Origin: Defluviitaleaceae bacterium
GTDB taxonomy: Bacteria; Bacillota; Clostridia; Lachnospirales; WQUN01
Direction: 5' to 3'
Assembly: GCA_009788085.1 (NCBI GenBank)
Contig: WQSB01000001.1
Coordinates: forward strand, 1 to 51,142
DNA: 51,142 nt
Shown here in pieces: positions 1-6,158 of the stretch. How positions within the stretch are numbered: the first letter of the stretch is position 1; each line of letters starts with the position of its first letter. Made by a program: the position numbers and the translations under genes. Under the pieces are notes generated by a model. That model did no database searches and was not told where the DNA came from. It saw only the letters and a program-made list of their open reading frames with translations.

Positions 1-972
1 TACGTTATCTATTGCCGCAAGTGCATTGTTCATTACGCGCATTATATTGCGGGGAACGGGTGCAATATTCCCCGTCAACACGCCCAGCCAATGGGCGCGG
101 TCGGTAATTATTCCGGCGGAGATGGCATTATCCACCGTGACTTCTTCCTCCGTCTGTTCCGGCACAGATGGGGGAGACGGGGGAGGCGTTGGTACACTCG
201 GCAGTTGAATGACTTGCCCGGCACGAATCAAATTTGGATTGGGAATATTATTTATCCGCGCAAGTTCGGCTACGGTGGTGCCATGTTGCTGTGCAATGCG
301 ACCGAGGGTGTCGCCGCTTCGGACGGTTACCGATGATGGGGCAGTGGCTACAGCCGGGGGTGTTGCAAGGGTGCCAGGGGACACACTTTGGGCGTTCGCA
401 AGTCCATCCATAATAATACCCCACTGAATATTGCCGGGGCAGTTCGGGCGATTAACAGGGTTTACTTGGTTATGGCCAATGATATGGTCGCGGTCAAATG
501 GCATTGTAAAGCCGTATATACGCTGCCTTTCGGCACGGAGATGATTCGCTAACCAAATGTACGATGCGATTTGCCTTTCGGTTAACCTCCAGCCGTTTAA
601 ATTCATATCGCCAAACCCAATGCCGATTGTGTATTGATTTGGATTGTGCGATCGCGATTGCACCGTTGGATGTGCATTGCTTCTAAACCGTGCATCATTA
701 CGAACAGCAGCGGAGATGCCGGCGTGCCATGCGGTATTTTCAATGTCCACCATTTGGAAAATATCGCCGTCCTCGTATGCGGGAACGCCACCGCGCCCCT
801 CAAAACTTGCGCCAGCGATAATGAAGGCATAAGAAACGCTATTTGCCCTGTTGTTTACCGTATTGATTGCACTTTGCGTTGTGTTTCCCGTGGTGTGCAA
901 AACGTCCATGTCGGGGATGCGCCCACCTCGTCCGACATTGTGATTTGGACTGTTCAAACGCCTAATATTCAT
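1..972 (-). CDS. Endolysin: N-acetylmuramoyl-L-alanine amidase with LysM domain (3' end cut by window)
   Basis: Probable endolysin that cleaves the amide bond between muramic acid and the stem peptide at the end of infection. The visible 324 residues start at ATG 972 behind an AAAGGAG site. An Amidase_2-type domain fills residues 20-180 and keeps the expected zinc ligands: H26 (HTTGN), H166 (IIGHNQ) and C177 (RPNCPG). A LysM cell-wall-binding repeat follows at about 215-260 (VRSGDTLGRIAQQHG, then AGQVIQLP). A proline-rich linker leads to a further C-terminal segment that runs off the window at base 1, so the true length is unknown. No signal peptide is seen, so export should depend on the holin-like gene upstream. 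It is the last gene of the lysis cassette seen here. Confidence in the family is high. Confidence 0.93.
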   Translation of the reverse strand, partial: MNIRRLNSPNHNVGRGGRIPDMDVLHTTGNTTQSAINTVNNRANSVSYAFIIAGASFEGRGGVPAYEDGDIFQMVDIENTAWHAGISAAVRNDARFRSNAHPTVQSRSHNPNQYTIGIGFGDMNLNGWRLTERQIASYIWLANHLRAERQRIYGFTMPFDRDHIIGHNQVNPVNRPNCPGNIQWGIIMDGLANAQSVSPGTLATPPAVATAPSSVTVRSGDTLGRIAQQHGTTVAELARINNIPNPNLIRAGQVIQLPSVPTPPPSPPSVPEQTEEEVTVDNAISAGIITDRAHWLGVLTGNIAPVPRNIMRVMNNALAAIDNV

Positions 973-986
973 ACATATGCTCCTTT

Positions 987-1457
987 CTAAGCACCAATAA
1001 AATATCGTGCGGCCACCAGCAGTAAAACGCCGAGCCCGCCGAGTAACATACAGATGATTTTGCCGGAAATGCCTTCCATGATGCCGTCCCAGCGTTTCGA
1101 GCCTTTAGTTTTTAACTCATCCACATCGGCCTCGACCGCATCCATACGCTTCAGCAGTTTGTCGGAAATAACGGTTTGGCGTTCAAGGGCGATGTCATGA
1201 CCGCCAAGCCGCTCTCCGTGGTCTTTCAAACTGCTATGCGTGTTTTTCACGATTTCGTCCATGCGCTCATTTGACCCTTTTACTTGAGCAATGAGGTTTT
1301 CAAAGTTAGTGGCTAACCGCTCAAGCTGTGTAGTGAGTGGCCTTATGAGGTTTTTGTTGTCCTCAATTCGCCCGTGGTCGTTTTTCTGCTTTGTTTCGAT
1401 GGTATTGACCTTTAGGCGGAGGTCTTGCATATCCTGCGCTAATTGTTCCGGGCTCAT
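987..1457 (-). CDS. Coiled-coil membrane protein, XhlA-like lysis accessory
   Basis: A 156-residue protein with a long, charged, heptad-like helical region (about residues 1-125, rich in Glu, Lys, Asp and Leu) and one C-terminal hydrophobic helix (about 132-155, ICMLLGGLGVLLLVAARYF). This layout matches haemolysin XhlA-type proteins, which in PBSX-like phages work with a holin in host lysis; family membership is inferred from architecture and position only. The start overlaps the stop of the two-helix holin-like gene by 4 nt (ATGA), indicating translational coupling, and the endolysin follows 14 nt downstream. It could also be a tail-anchored spanin-like or structural protein, but the lysis context favours an accessory holin role. 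Confidence 0.6.
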   Translation of the reverse strand: MSPEQLAQDMQDLRLKVNTIETKQKNDHGRIEDNKNLIRPLTTQLERLATNFENLIAQVKGSNERMDEIVKNTHSSLKDHGERLGGHDIALERQTVISDKLLKRMDAVEADVDELKTKGSKRWDGIMEGISGKIICMLLGGLGVLLLVAARYFIGA

Positions 1458-1732
1458 TGTCCATCACCACCTTGAATTTTTGGGCGATTTTCGTAGCCAG
1501 ATTTGAAATTGTAACTGGCGATGCCTATAAACGGAGCGATAAAAAACGTCGCTATCTCCCTCGGCCAATCGCCAGTTAAAAACCACGCTACAGTCGAAAC
1601 AATGATGAATAGTCCAACAAAAAATAAGGCCCCCAAAAGAACCTTTTTTGAAAACTCCATCTTTTGTTTCGGTGGCGGATAATTCCTCGCCATTACTTCC
1701 TCAATTACCCGTTGGACTTCATTTGCACTCAT
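1454..1732 (-). CDS. Holin-like small membrane protein
   Basis: A 92-residue protein with a short hydrophilic N-terminus and two hydrophobic segments, about residues 30-52 (VLLGALFFVGLFIIVSTVAW) and 58-74 (EIATFFIAPFIGIASY), followed by a polar tail. Size, two-helix topology and position immediately before an XhlA-like gene and an amidase fit a phage holin, which would permeabilise the cytoplasmic membrane to release the endolysin. I cannot assign it to a named holin family from sequence alone. A strong rho-independent terminator lies just upstream, so this cassette needs read-through or its own promoter. Confidence 0.6.
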   Translation of the reverse strand: MSANEVQRVIEEVMARNYPPPKQKMEFSKKVLLGALFFVGLFIIVSTVAWFLTGDWPREIATFFIAPFIGIASYNFKSGYENRPKIQGGDGQ

Positions 1733-1762
1733 GGCAGCCTCATCCTTTCCTTATTTTTTAAA

Positions 1763-1786
1763 TAAAAAAAGACAGCTCACGCCGTC
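1763..1786 (-). terminator. Rho-independent terminator after the HTH gene
   Basis: On the minus strand a 6-bp stem, GACGGC paired with GCTGTC (one G-T pair), is capped by a GTGA (GNRA) tetraloop and followed at once by seven T residues. It lies between the HTH regulator stop and the holin-like start, and would separate regulator transcription from the lysis genes. Confidence 0.8.
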
Positions 1787-1833
1787 CTTATTTTCAAATA
1801 TACAATCCCCCGAAAAGCGGTGGCACTTAGTTA

Positions 1834-2100
1834 TCAGTTGCCGGTTGCGTCGCCTCCGGTGGGCTTCGTGTTTGTTCTTTTCTTGCGGACTTTCTTGGTG
1901 TTTGGTGTGTAAACCAGCAGTTCGGATAGGTCGCACTCAAGCACATCACAAATCCGGTCGAGCTGGTCAAGGCTTACTCTGTCAGCAAAGTCATTATATA
2001 ACTCGCTGACGGTGTTGGGGCGGACATCGGCGCGCTTGGCTAAATCGGATTGATTCCAACGCTTGTCGCCCAAAAGACGGGACAGCTTTACTTCTATCAT
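1834..2100 (-). CDS. Cro/CI-type HTH transcriptional regulator
   Basis: An 88-residue DNA-binding protein with a helix-turn-helix of the HTH_26/YozG type covering residues 1-65: LSRLLGDKRWNQSDLAKRA, then VRPNTVSELY as recognition helix, then a helix ending in LECDLSELL. The C-terminal tail is basic (KKVRKKRTNTK). Start ATG 2100 is chosen because GAAAGGGGA lies eight bases upstream; an in-frame ATG at 2121 has no such site. It is monocistronic, with an extended -10 upstream and a terminator downstream. Two GATA-n-TATC palindromes sit in its upstream region, and a related palindrome lies upstream of avd, so autoregulation and control of the DGR operon are possible but unproven. It could equally regulate lysis. 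Confidence 0.85.
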   Translation of the reverse strand: MIEVKLSRLLGDKRWNQSDLAKRADVRPNTVSELYNDFADRVSLDQLDRICDVLECDLSELLVYTPNTKKVRKKRTNTKPTGGDATGN

Positions 2101-2142
2101 AGGTGTTTCCCCTTTCATCAAGCCATATCACTTTTCAGGGGA

Positions 2143-2151
2143 ATTGTACCA
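2143..2151 (-). promoter_or_regulatory. Candidate extended -10 promoter of the HTH gene
   Basis: The minus strand reads TGGTACAAT, an extended -10 element, about 43 nt upstream of the HTH start codon. No convincing -35 is seen at normal spacing, which is tolerated for extended -10 promoters. The short palindrome CGGGATTTTTCCCG lies just upstream of it. Confidence 0.45.
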
Positions 2152-2177
2152 ACTTGGAACGGGAAAAATCCCGTGTT

Positions 2178-2271
2178 TGATAGAAAATATCACTATTCAA
2201 CAGGGGTTTTGCACAGCAGATATACAGAGCCGCGCTTCTGTTATTTTACAACAATTTCCGATAGAAATATC
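2178..2271. promoter_or_regulatory. Two GATA-n-TATC palindromes upstream of the HTH gene
   Basis: TGATAGAAAATATCA (2178-2192) and GATAGAAATATC (2260-2271) are near-identical short inverted repeats 68 nt apart, between the RT stop and the HTH promoter. Paired palindromes upstream of a small HTH gene are typical repressor operators; binding is inferred. Confidence 0.35.
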
Positions 2272-3361
2272 AATTTTTATCCTCGTTGTCGTCGCGCCGC
2301 AGAACAAAATCACCAAATATACGCTGCTTGAGCCGCAGGCTGTTGCAGTGGCTTAGGATGCCCAGGTACGATTGCACGGTAGAGTCTGCTTTCTTGAAAT
2401 CAATCTCGCCACGAGCATATTGTTTTTGGATATACGCCAGCCGCTTCTTCATCTTCAACGCAGAGGACTTCCGAAGTTTTATATGCGTAGGCCATACCTT
2501 GTACCCAAGAAAATCAATGCCGAGGGTGATGGGGCGGACGCAGGTTTTCTCGTTAAGTGAAAGATGGAGCTTTTTTTCGAGAAATTCTGCAATTTTATTC
2601 TTGAGCCGGTGCAGCTCCTCCTTGTCGTAGGACAATATGACAATATCGTCCATGTAGCGGATATAGTGCCTCACACCAAGTTCGCGCTTCACATATTGAT
2701 CCAGCTCGTTTAAGTAGATGTTGGCGAACATCTGACTCGTGAGGTTTCCGATGGGCATTCCCTTGTCGAAAAGCCGCTCGTCCGTTTCATGGGCAGCATA
2801 CCCATGTGGCAAGCCAAAGGCCGTGTCCTCGGACTTAATAATTTTTTCCATCAGCCACATTACATCCGGGTCGGCAATTTTGCGCCCGATGATTTCTAAT
2901 AAAATTTCGTGGTCGATTCGGTAAAAATATTTTGATATATCCAGCTTCAAATAGTAATACTTCATAGGGGCCTTGTTTACCATGCGTAGCCAATAACGTA
3001 ATCGCGCAATGGCAGAGAGCGTTCCGCGCTTTAATATACACCCGTGGCTGTCAGCAATGTATCCTTTGGCAAATATGGGATTGAGAACGCTATATGCAGC
3101 CCATTGCACGACACGGTCGCGGAAAGGCAAAGCCATGATGAGCCGGGTCTTGGGGTCATGTACATAAAATTCATGGTATCTGCCGACCTCGTATGATTTG
3201 TAGATGAGATGGTTTTGCAGGTCAATTAGATTTTCTTCGAGATTGGCAGAGAATTTTAAGACCTCATGCTTGTATCGCTTGCTTTCTTTGGCTTGATTGT
3301 ATGCGAACAAAAGCCGCTCAAAGTCGTAAATCTTCGGGAATAAATTTTTGATTCGCTTCAT
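2270..3361 (-). CDS. DGR reverse transcriptase
   Basis: Reverse transcriptase of a diversity-generating retroelement. It copies the TR RNA into cDNA with errors opposite adenines, and the cDNA then replaces the VRs. The 363 residues carry the RVT_1 order: LKLDISKYF with catalytic D141, motif 4 GMPIGNLTSQ at 201-210 (the IGNLTSQ form typical of DGR RTs, where group II intron RTs have QG...SP), YMDD at 236-239 with D238 and D239, and FLGYKVW at 284. No maturase, endonuclease or RNase H domain is present, as expected for DGR RTs. Its start overlaps the 72-aa ORF stop by 4 nt (ATGA). TR and avd lie upstream in the same direction. The identification is secure because matching TR and VRs are present. 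Confidence 0.97.
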   Translation of the reverse strand: MKRIKNLFPKIYDFERLLFAYNQAKESKRYKHEVLKFSANLEENLIDLQNHLIYKSYEVGRYHEFYVHDPKTRLIMALPFRDRVVQWAAYSVLNPIFAKGYIADSHGCILKRGTLSAIARLRYWLRMVNKAPMKYYYLKLDISKYFYRIDHEILLEIIGRKIADPDVMWLMEKIIKSEDTAFGLPHGYAAHETDERLFDKGMPIGNLTSQMFANIYLNELDQYVKRELGVRHYIRYMDDIVILSYDKEELHRLKNKIAEFLEKKLHLSLNEKTCVRPITLGIDFLGYKVWPTHIKLRKSSALKMKKRLAYIQKQYARGEIDFKKADSTVQSYLGILSHCNSLRLKQRIFGDFVLRRDDNEDKN

Positions 3362-3576
3362 CTAAATGCCCTCCTGTTCAACCGTGCAGCGGTACGCTCG
3401 GCTTTGCGCTGCGACCTAAAAAGACCACGGCGACGCAGAGGATATTCTTCACGCTCCCCATCACCCAGCTCCCACACCAGCATGGAATTACTCACCATCA
3501 CCGGCACGGCATAAAATTTTTCCCAAAAGTCCGTGACGAGCCAGTATACTCGCCCGGCGCGAAGAAGTAGCACCAT
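3358..3576 (-). CDS. 72-aa unknown protein translationally coupled to the DGR RT
   Basis: A 72-residue ORF between the TR spacer and the RT. It has a clear ribosome site (AGAGGTG close before ATG 3576) and its stop overlaps the RT start (ATGA). The N-terminal half is hydrophobic and beta-like (VLLLRAGRVYWLVTDFW); the C-terminal half is strongly basic and helical (RRRGLFRSQRKAERTAARLN), suggesting nucleic-acid contact. I do not recognise the family. The position suggests either a leader ORF that sets RT translation or a DGR accessory protein binding template RNA; both are inference. Confidence 0.6.
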   Translation of the reverse strand: MVLLLRAGRVYWLVTDFWEKFYAVPVMVSNSMLVWELGDGEREEYPLRRRGLFRSQRKAERTAARLNRRAFR

Positions 3577-3587
3577 ATCGCACCTCT

Positions 3588-3609
3588 AAAAAAATGCCGC
3601 GCTTTGCGG
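3588..3609 (-). terminator. Weak terminator-like hairpin after the TR spacer
   Basis: On the minus strand CCGC-AAAGC-GCGG followed by CA and seven T residues lies just ahead of the 72-aa ORF ribosome site. The 4-bp stem is short, so partial termination is more likely than full. It would make a short avd-TR RNA abundant relative to RT mRNA. Confidence 0.45.
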
Positions 3610-3880
3610 GATTCGGGTCACCCCTATTACCGGCATACGCGGCTACATTGATTTTTTGCCTGCGGATTTCTCCGGGGCAAGGAAACGAATCCCTTTATCA
3701 CCAACTGTGCTGGATGCCAGCCCTTGAGCTGACAACTTCTGACTACGATGGCAAAGCGAGGCGAACGCCGACATTCGTATTCACGTTCCACGGCCAGTTG
3801 TTGCAATTGACAGCGCGGGCCCCAGCGTGAACACCATTGTTCCAGTTGCCACCGACGTTCAACGGACGACCCGTTCCCTA
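3610..3880 (-). ncRNA. DGR template RNA: TR plus structured spacer
   Basis: The non-coding stretch between the avd stop (3878-3880) and the 72-aa ORF holds the TR and about 145 nt of spacer. In BPP-1, TR plus downstream spacer form the RNA on which RT-Avd primes cDNA synthesis. Two stem-loops are visible on the minus strand. One at 3656-3680 has CGGA-GAAA-TCCG capped by a GNRA tetraloop inside an outer TTGCC/GGCAA stem. The other at 3709-3721 is GCTGG-CAT-CCAGC. The region has no ORF with a ribosome site. The exact RNA ends are not determinable. Confidence 0.65.
3754..3865 (-). repeat. DGR template repeat (TR)
   Basis: A 112-nt template. On the minus strand, in the VR reading frame, it would encode LNVGGNWNNGVHAGARAV then NCNNWPWNVNTNVGVRLA. 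It holds 22 adenines, 20 of them in ten AAY codons, which after adenine mutagenesis can give 15 amino acids and never a stop. VR1 differs at 17 positions and VR2 at 14; all 31 differences are at template adenines and no other base differs. The 3' end (GTCGGCGTTCGCCTCGCTT) is identical in all three copies and is the expected IMH-like anchor. The TR starts about 12 nt after the avd stop. Confidence 0.97.
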
Positions 3881-4243
3881 TGACCGAGCGGATTTATTCT
3901 TTTCAGAATTCATCCAGCCGCCAATCATCTTGCCAATCTCAACATTTCGCGCCGACCATTGTTCGTACTTTTTATTAGGAAGGAAGCCGAGCATGTTTGC
4001 CAGCCGGGTATAAGCCCGGAGCTTGGCCAGGGCAATGTCAAGGTTTTGCAGGGTAGTCTTTTTGTAATACTTCTTTTGCGCTTCGATGATATGCTCTAGC
4101 ATGATGTCCATGCACCGCTTGATGTCAGCCACCAGCGCGTACTTTTCCGCTTTGGGAAACTGCGCCAGTATTGGGTAGGCAAAGGTAATCATGTCGAAGG
4201 TCTTTTGCAATATAATTAAATCTTCTCCGTGTGGTTTCTCCAC
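3878..4243 (-). CDS. avd: DGR accessory protein Avd
   Basis: Avd-type accessory variability determinant, a basic four-helix-bundle protein that in known DGRs forms a pentamer, binds RT and template RNA, and is needed for retrohoming. The 121 residues show the family pattern: FDMITFAYPILAQFPKAEKY in helix 1, a long helix with MDIMLEHIIEAQKKYYKK, LRAYTRLANMLGFLPNKKY, then EIGKMIGGW near the end, with a lysine-rich surface. Start is GTG 4243, preceded by GGGGG at nine bases; no ATG offers a better start. It is the first gene of the DGR operon, about 17 nt from the predicted transcription start. The TR follows directly. Confidence 0.92.
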   Translation of the reverse strand: MEKPHGEDLIILQKTFDMITFAYPILAQFPKAEKYALVADIKRCMDIMLEHIIEAQKKYYKKTTLQNLDIALAKLRAYTRLANMLGFLPNKKYEQWSARNVEIGKMIGGWMNSEKNKSARS

Positions 4244-4266
4244 CGAAACGCGCCCCCTTCATATGA

Positions 4267-4275
4267 AGTATACCA
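4267..4275 (-). promoter_or_regulatory. Candidate extended -10 promoter of the avd-TR-RT operon
   Basis: The minus strand reads TGGTATACT, an excellent extended -10 element, 24 nt upstream of the avd GTG. No clear -35 hexamer is present. It would drive avd, TR, the 72-aa ORF and RT as one transcript independent of the tail genes. Confidence 0.55.
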
Positions 4276-4329
4276 AGTCTTTTTCGCCGCTGTGTGGCTT
4301 TGATAGAGGTTTTACATAGGCGTTATGAA

Positions 4330-4346
4330 ATATCGAAATTCGATAT
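4330..4346. promoter_or_regulatory. 17-bp palindrome upstream of the DGR promoter
   Basis: ATATCGAAATTCGATAT has two perfect 8-bp arms around a single base. It lies about 55 bp upstream of the predicted -10 and 22 bp from the VR1 hairpin. The TATCG/CGATA arms resemble the GATA-n-TATC palindromes upstream of the HTH gene, so it may be a regulator site. Confidence 0.4.
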
Positions 4347-4367
4347 AAAAATCTCAAAAAAATTTTA

Positions 4368-4391
4368 CACCCCCTGCTATCGCAGGGGGTG
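4368..4391 (-). promoter_or_regulatory. DGR target-recognition hairpin downstream of VR1
   Basis: A perfect 10-bp stem, CACCCCCTGC with GCAGGGGGTG, closed by a GATA tetraloop (GRNA type) on the coding strand. It begins 34 nt after the VR1 end. DGR hairpins or cruciforms of 7-10 bp with GRNA loops downstream of the VR are required for efficient retrohoming in BPP-1. A T-run starts five bases further on, so it may also terminate tail-fibre transcription. Confidence 0.85.
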
Positions 4392-4411
4392 ACAGTACAC
4401 AGGTGGTCAGA

Positions 4412-5521
4412 TTACAAAGATTCACAAGCGAGGCGAACGCCGACATCCGAAGCCACGCGCCACGGCCAGAGGAGGCAAATGACAGCGCGGGCCCCAGCGT
4501 GAACACCATGGCGCCAGATGCCACCGACGCCCAACGCTACCAACTGCCGCGTAGCATTCATATGGGCTTGCCCCATACCTTCGCCTAATACATCATGCCA
4601 TGACCATGTTTGTTGAGCGGCTTCTTCACCCGTTGCGAGGTAACGTGATATAAATTCGTCAATCCACTCCCACACGTTGCCCGTGGTATCACGGCAACCC
4701 AGCGAAGAAACAGCGCGGTCAACCAACCCCGTATTGCGCCGGGCAGTGTTGGTGGTCTGCGACCATGCGTTAAGATTGTCAGCAGCATTGCCCTGCGGTG
4801 CGCCCATTGCGGCCTTGAGCCATTCAGAATGCGTAAGCATCCTCTTCCCGACCACGAAGGCGCGCTCGTTAAAGGCATACCAATGAAGCCCCTCCGTGCC
4901 TGTGAGGGGGATGGCGTTCTGTACGGATTGTAAGCCACCCGCGCCATCGTCAGAGGCGAGGTAAATATCTACCCATACATTGCCGCCGAGATACACCATG
5001 CCCTCCGGGGAACACGCCGGGCGATGCTTGAGCGTCCATACACTGGCGGGGATTATCCCGGTGAAGATGTTTGTTTCCCAGCCCGCGCCGTAGGCAACAC
5101 CTGCGGTGTTAATGGGGCGCATTTGTGCATCGCTACGGCGGCCAATACCCACATGGAAGCCGCCAATGCGCCGGGAATTAAATGCCGTGAAGCCTGCGGG
5201 GGCGGTGGCATTAAGCGAGATAAGATATACCTCGTCTTGATTGCTTCCGGGGTCGCACAGGTAAATATAGTAATCCGTGCCGGCAACAAAAGCCGAGCCG
5301 ATGTCGAGGTTGGCCGCGCTTAAATTGGTGAGGCTGGTTACGAAAAACGAGCCATTAAGCGTAACAGTAACGCCGGCATCTACCGCGAGGGCATTATCGC
5401 CTGTGGTGCGGATGAAGTCGCGCCGGGGGGCGACCACATCGGCGGCGGCCGTAAAGTTTTCTACCCGTATTCTTGCGCGGGGGTCTACCTTTAAGGGGTC
5501 GTTCACCATAAATCTAGGCAT
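4412..5521 (-). CDS. DGR-diversified tail fibre-like protein (C-type lectin/FGE fold), target 1
   Basis: Probable receptor-binding fibre tip, 369 residues. The N-terminal half (about 1-165) is a beta-rich fibre-type region after MPRFMVNDPLKVDPRARI. The C-terminal half is an FGE-sulfatase/C-type-lectin-like domain: MLTHSEWLKAAMG (about 230), GCRDTTGNVWEWIDEF (about 275), and the variable GG-W...GVHAGARAV...WPW...VGVRLA segment at 329-366. The last three residues after VR1 are ESL. It lies at the end of the tail operon beside the DGR, as Mtd does in BPP-1. GGAGG is present nine bases before ATG 5521, and the start overlaps the 190-aa gene by 8 nt. Variable residues lie on the ligand face of this fold in known DGR targets. 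Confidence 0.93.
   Translation of the reverse strand: MPRFMVNDPLKVDPRARIRVENFTAAADVVAPRRDFIRTTGDNALAVDAGVTVTLNGSFFVTSLTNLSAANLDIGSAFVAGTDYYIYLCDPGSNQDEVYLISLNATAPAGFTAFNSRRIGGFHVGIGRRSDAQMRPINTAGVAYGAGWETNIFTGIIPASVWTLKHRPACSPEGMVYLGGNVWVDIYLASDDGAGGLQSVQNAIPLTGTEGLHWYAFNERAFVVGKRMLTHSEWLKAAMGAPQGNAADNLNAWSQTTNTARRNTGLVDRAVSSLGCRDTTGNVWEWIDEFISRYLATGEEAAQQTWSWHDVLGEGMGQAHMNATRQLVALGVGGIWRHGVHAGARAVICLLWPWRVASDVGVRLACESL
4426..4536 (-). repeat. DGR variable repeat 1 (VR1)
   Basis: A 111-nt copy of the TR at the 3' end of the fibre gene (residues 329-366). It has 17 substitutions, all at TR adenines (for example AAC to CTC, CGC, GGC and ATC), with all non-adenine positions preserved. This pattern shows past mutagenic retrohoming. 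Adenine-site changes alter 10 of the 10 AAY codons plus the single ACG. Confidence 0.97.
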
Positions 5522-6077
5522 TTGTCAGCACCTCCAGCATGGATTGAATTAGCGCAGGGTCGAAGCCGCTGCGTGTGAGGCGGTTATCCGTCAAATGCGC
5601 AGAAAGCGGGTCGCCGTCCGCAAGCGCACTGGACAGGGTGATTTCTGTGTATTCGTACACAGCACCCTCTGATCCTTCGCGCTCCGGGCTATCCTCTGCC
5701 GCTTCGATGTGGTCGAAGCCCAAAATGCGGTAGCCCTCCTCGGTGCGTTCGCACAGTTCAACTTCGGGGAAGTAGCGTGTTTTAATCGTTGCCCCTTTGT
5801 TTTCTACCGTGGGTACGCGGTGAAACTGCTGTGCCAGCATCCGGCGCAAGCACCCGGCCAGTTCTACTTCTGTTTCTTCTCGCCCGGCGGGAAATACATC
5901 CCTAAAGATTACGTCCGGGGTCATGGCAAGCCCGGCATCGTTTGAAAAAGATGCCATGAGGTCGGCCACCACAGGGGTCGGTTTGGTTTTCTTGGCAAAC
6001 TGTTTTCCCGCTGTCGTGAGCTGGAATAAATATTCCAAGTCTGCGGGGGTCGCTATATTGCGGGGAATTCCTTGCAT
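5514..6077 (-). CDS. Unknown tail-module protein upstream of the variable fibre
   Basis: About 187 residues, unrecognised. Start at ATG 6077 (MQGIPRNIATP) is preferred because GAGAGG lies nine bases before it; an ATG at 6086 would touch the ribosome site. The sequence is mixed alpha/beta, with AGLAMTPDVIFRDVFPAGRE, then VELAGCLRRMLAQQF and a conserved-looking YFPEVELCERTEEGYRILGF. It sits between the collar-type fibre and the diversified fibre, follows a terminator, and overlaps the VR1 gene start by 8 nt. Coupled translation suggests a fibre adaptor, chaperone or attachment protein for the variable tip, but the sequence gives no direct proof. Confidence 0.6.
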   Translation of the reverse strand: MQGIPRNIATPADLEYLFQLTTAGKQFAKKTKPTPVVADLMASFSNDAGLAMTPDVIFRDVFPAGREETEVELAGCLRRMLAQQFHRVPTVENKGATIKTRYFPEVELCERTEEGYRILGFDHIEAAEDSPEREGSEGAVYEYTEITLSSALADGDPLSAHLTDNRLTRSGFDPALIQSMLEVLTNA

Positions 6078-6097
6078 TTTATTCATCCTCTCTCATA

Positions 6098-6125
6098 ATA
6101 AAAAATGCCCCGGCATATGCCGAGG
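6098..6125 (-). terminator. Terminator after the collar-type fibre gene
   Basis: The minus-strand hairpin CCTCGGC-ATAT-GCCGGGG (one T-G pair) is followed by CATTTTTTATT. It lies between the collar-type fibre gene and the 187-aa gene and may reduce expression of the downstream variable fibre. Confidence 0.75.
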
Positions 6126-6158
6126 ATATGGGTAGATAGTGTGGTTACTGCCGTTGTG

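Noticed and set aside
4368-4391. VR1 hairpin as a simple terminator only
   Set aside because: The T tract is offset by five bases and a matching hairpin without any T tract lies behind VR2 at the same distance, so a DGR role is preferred.
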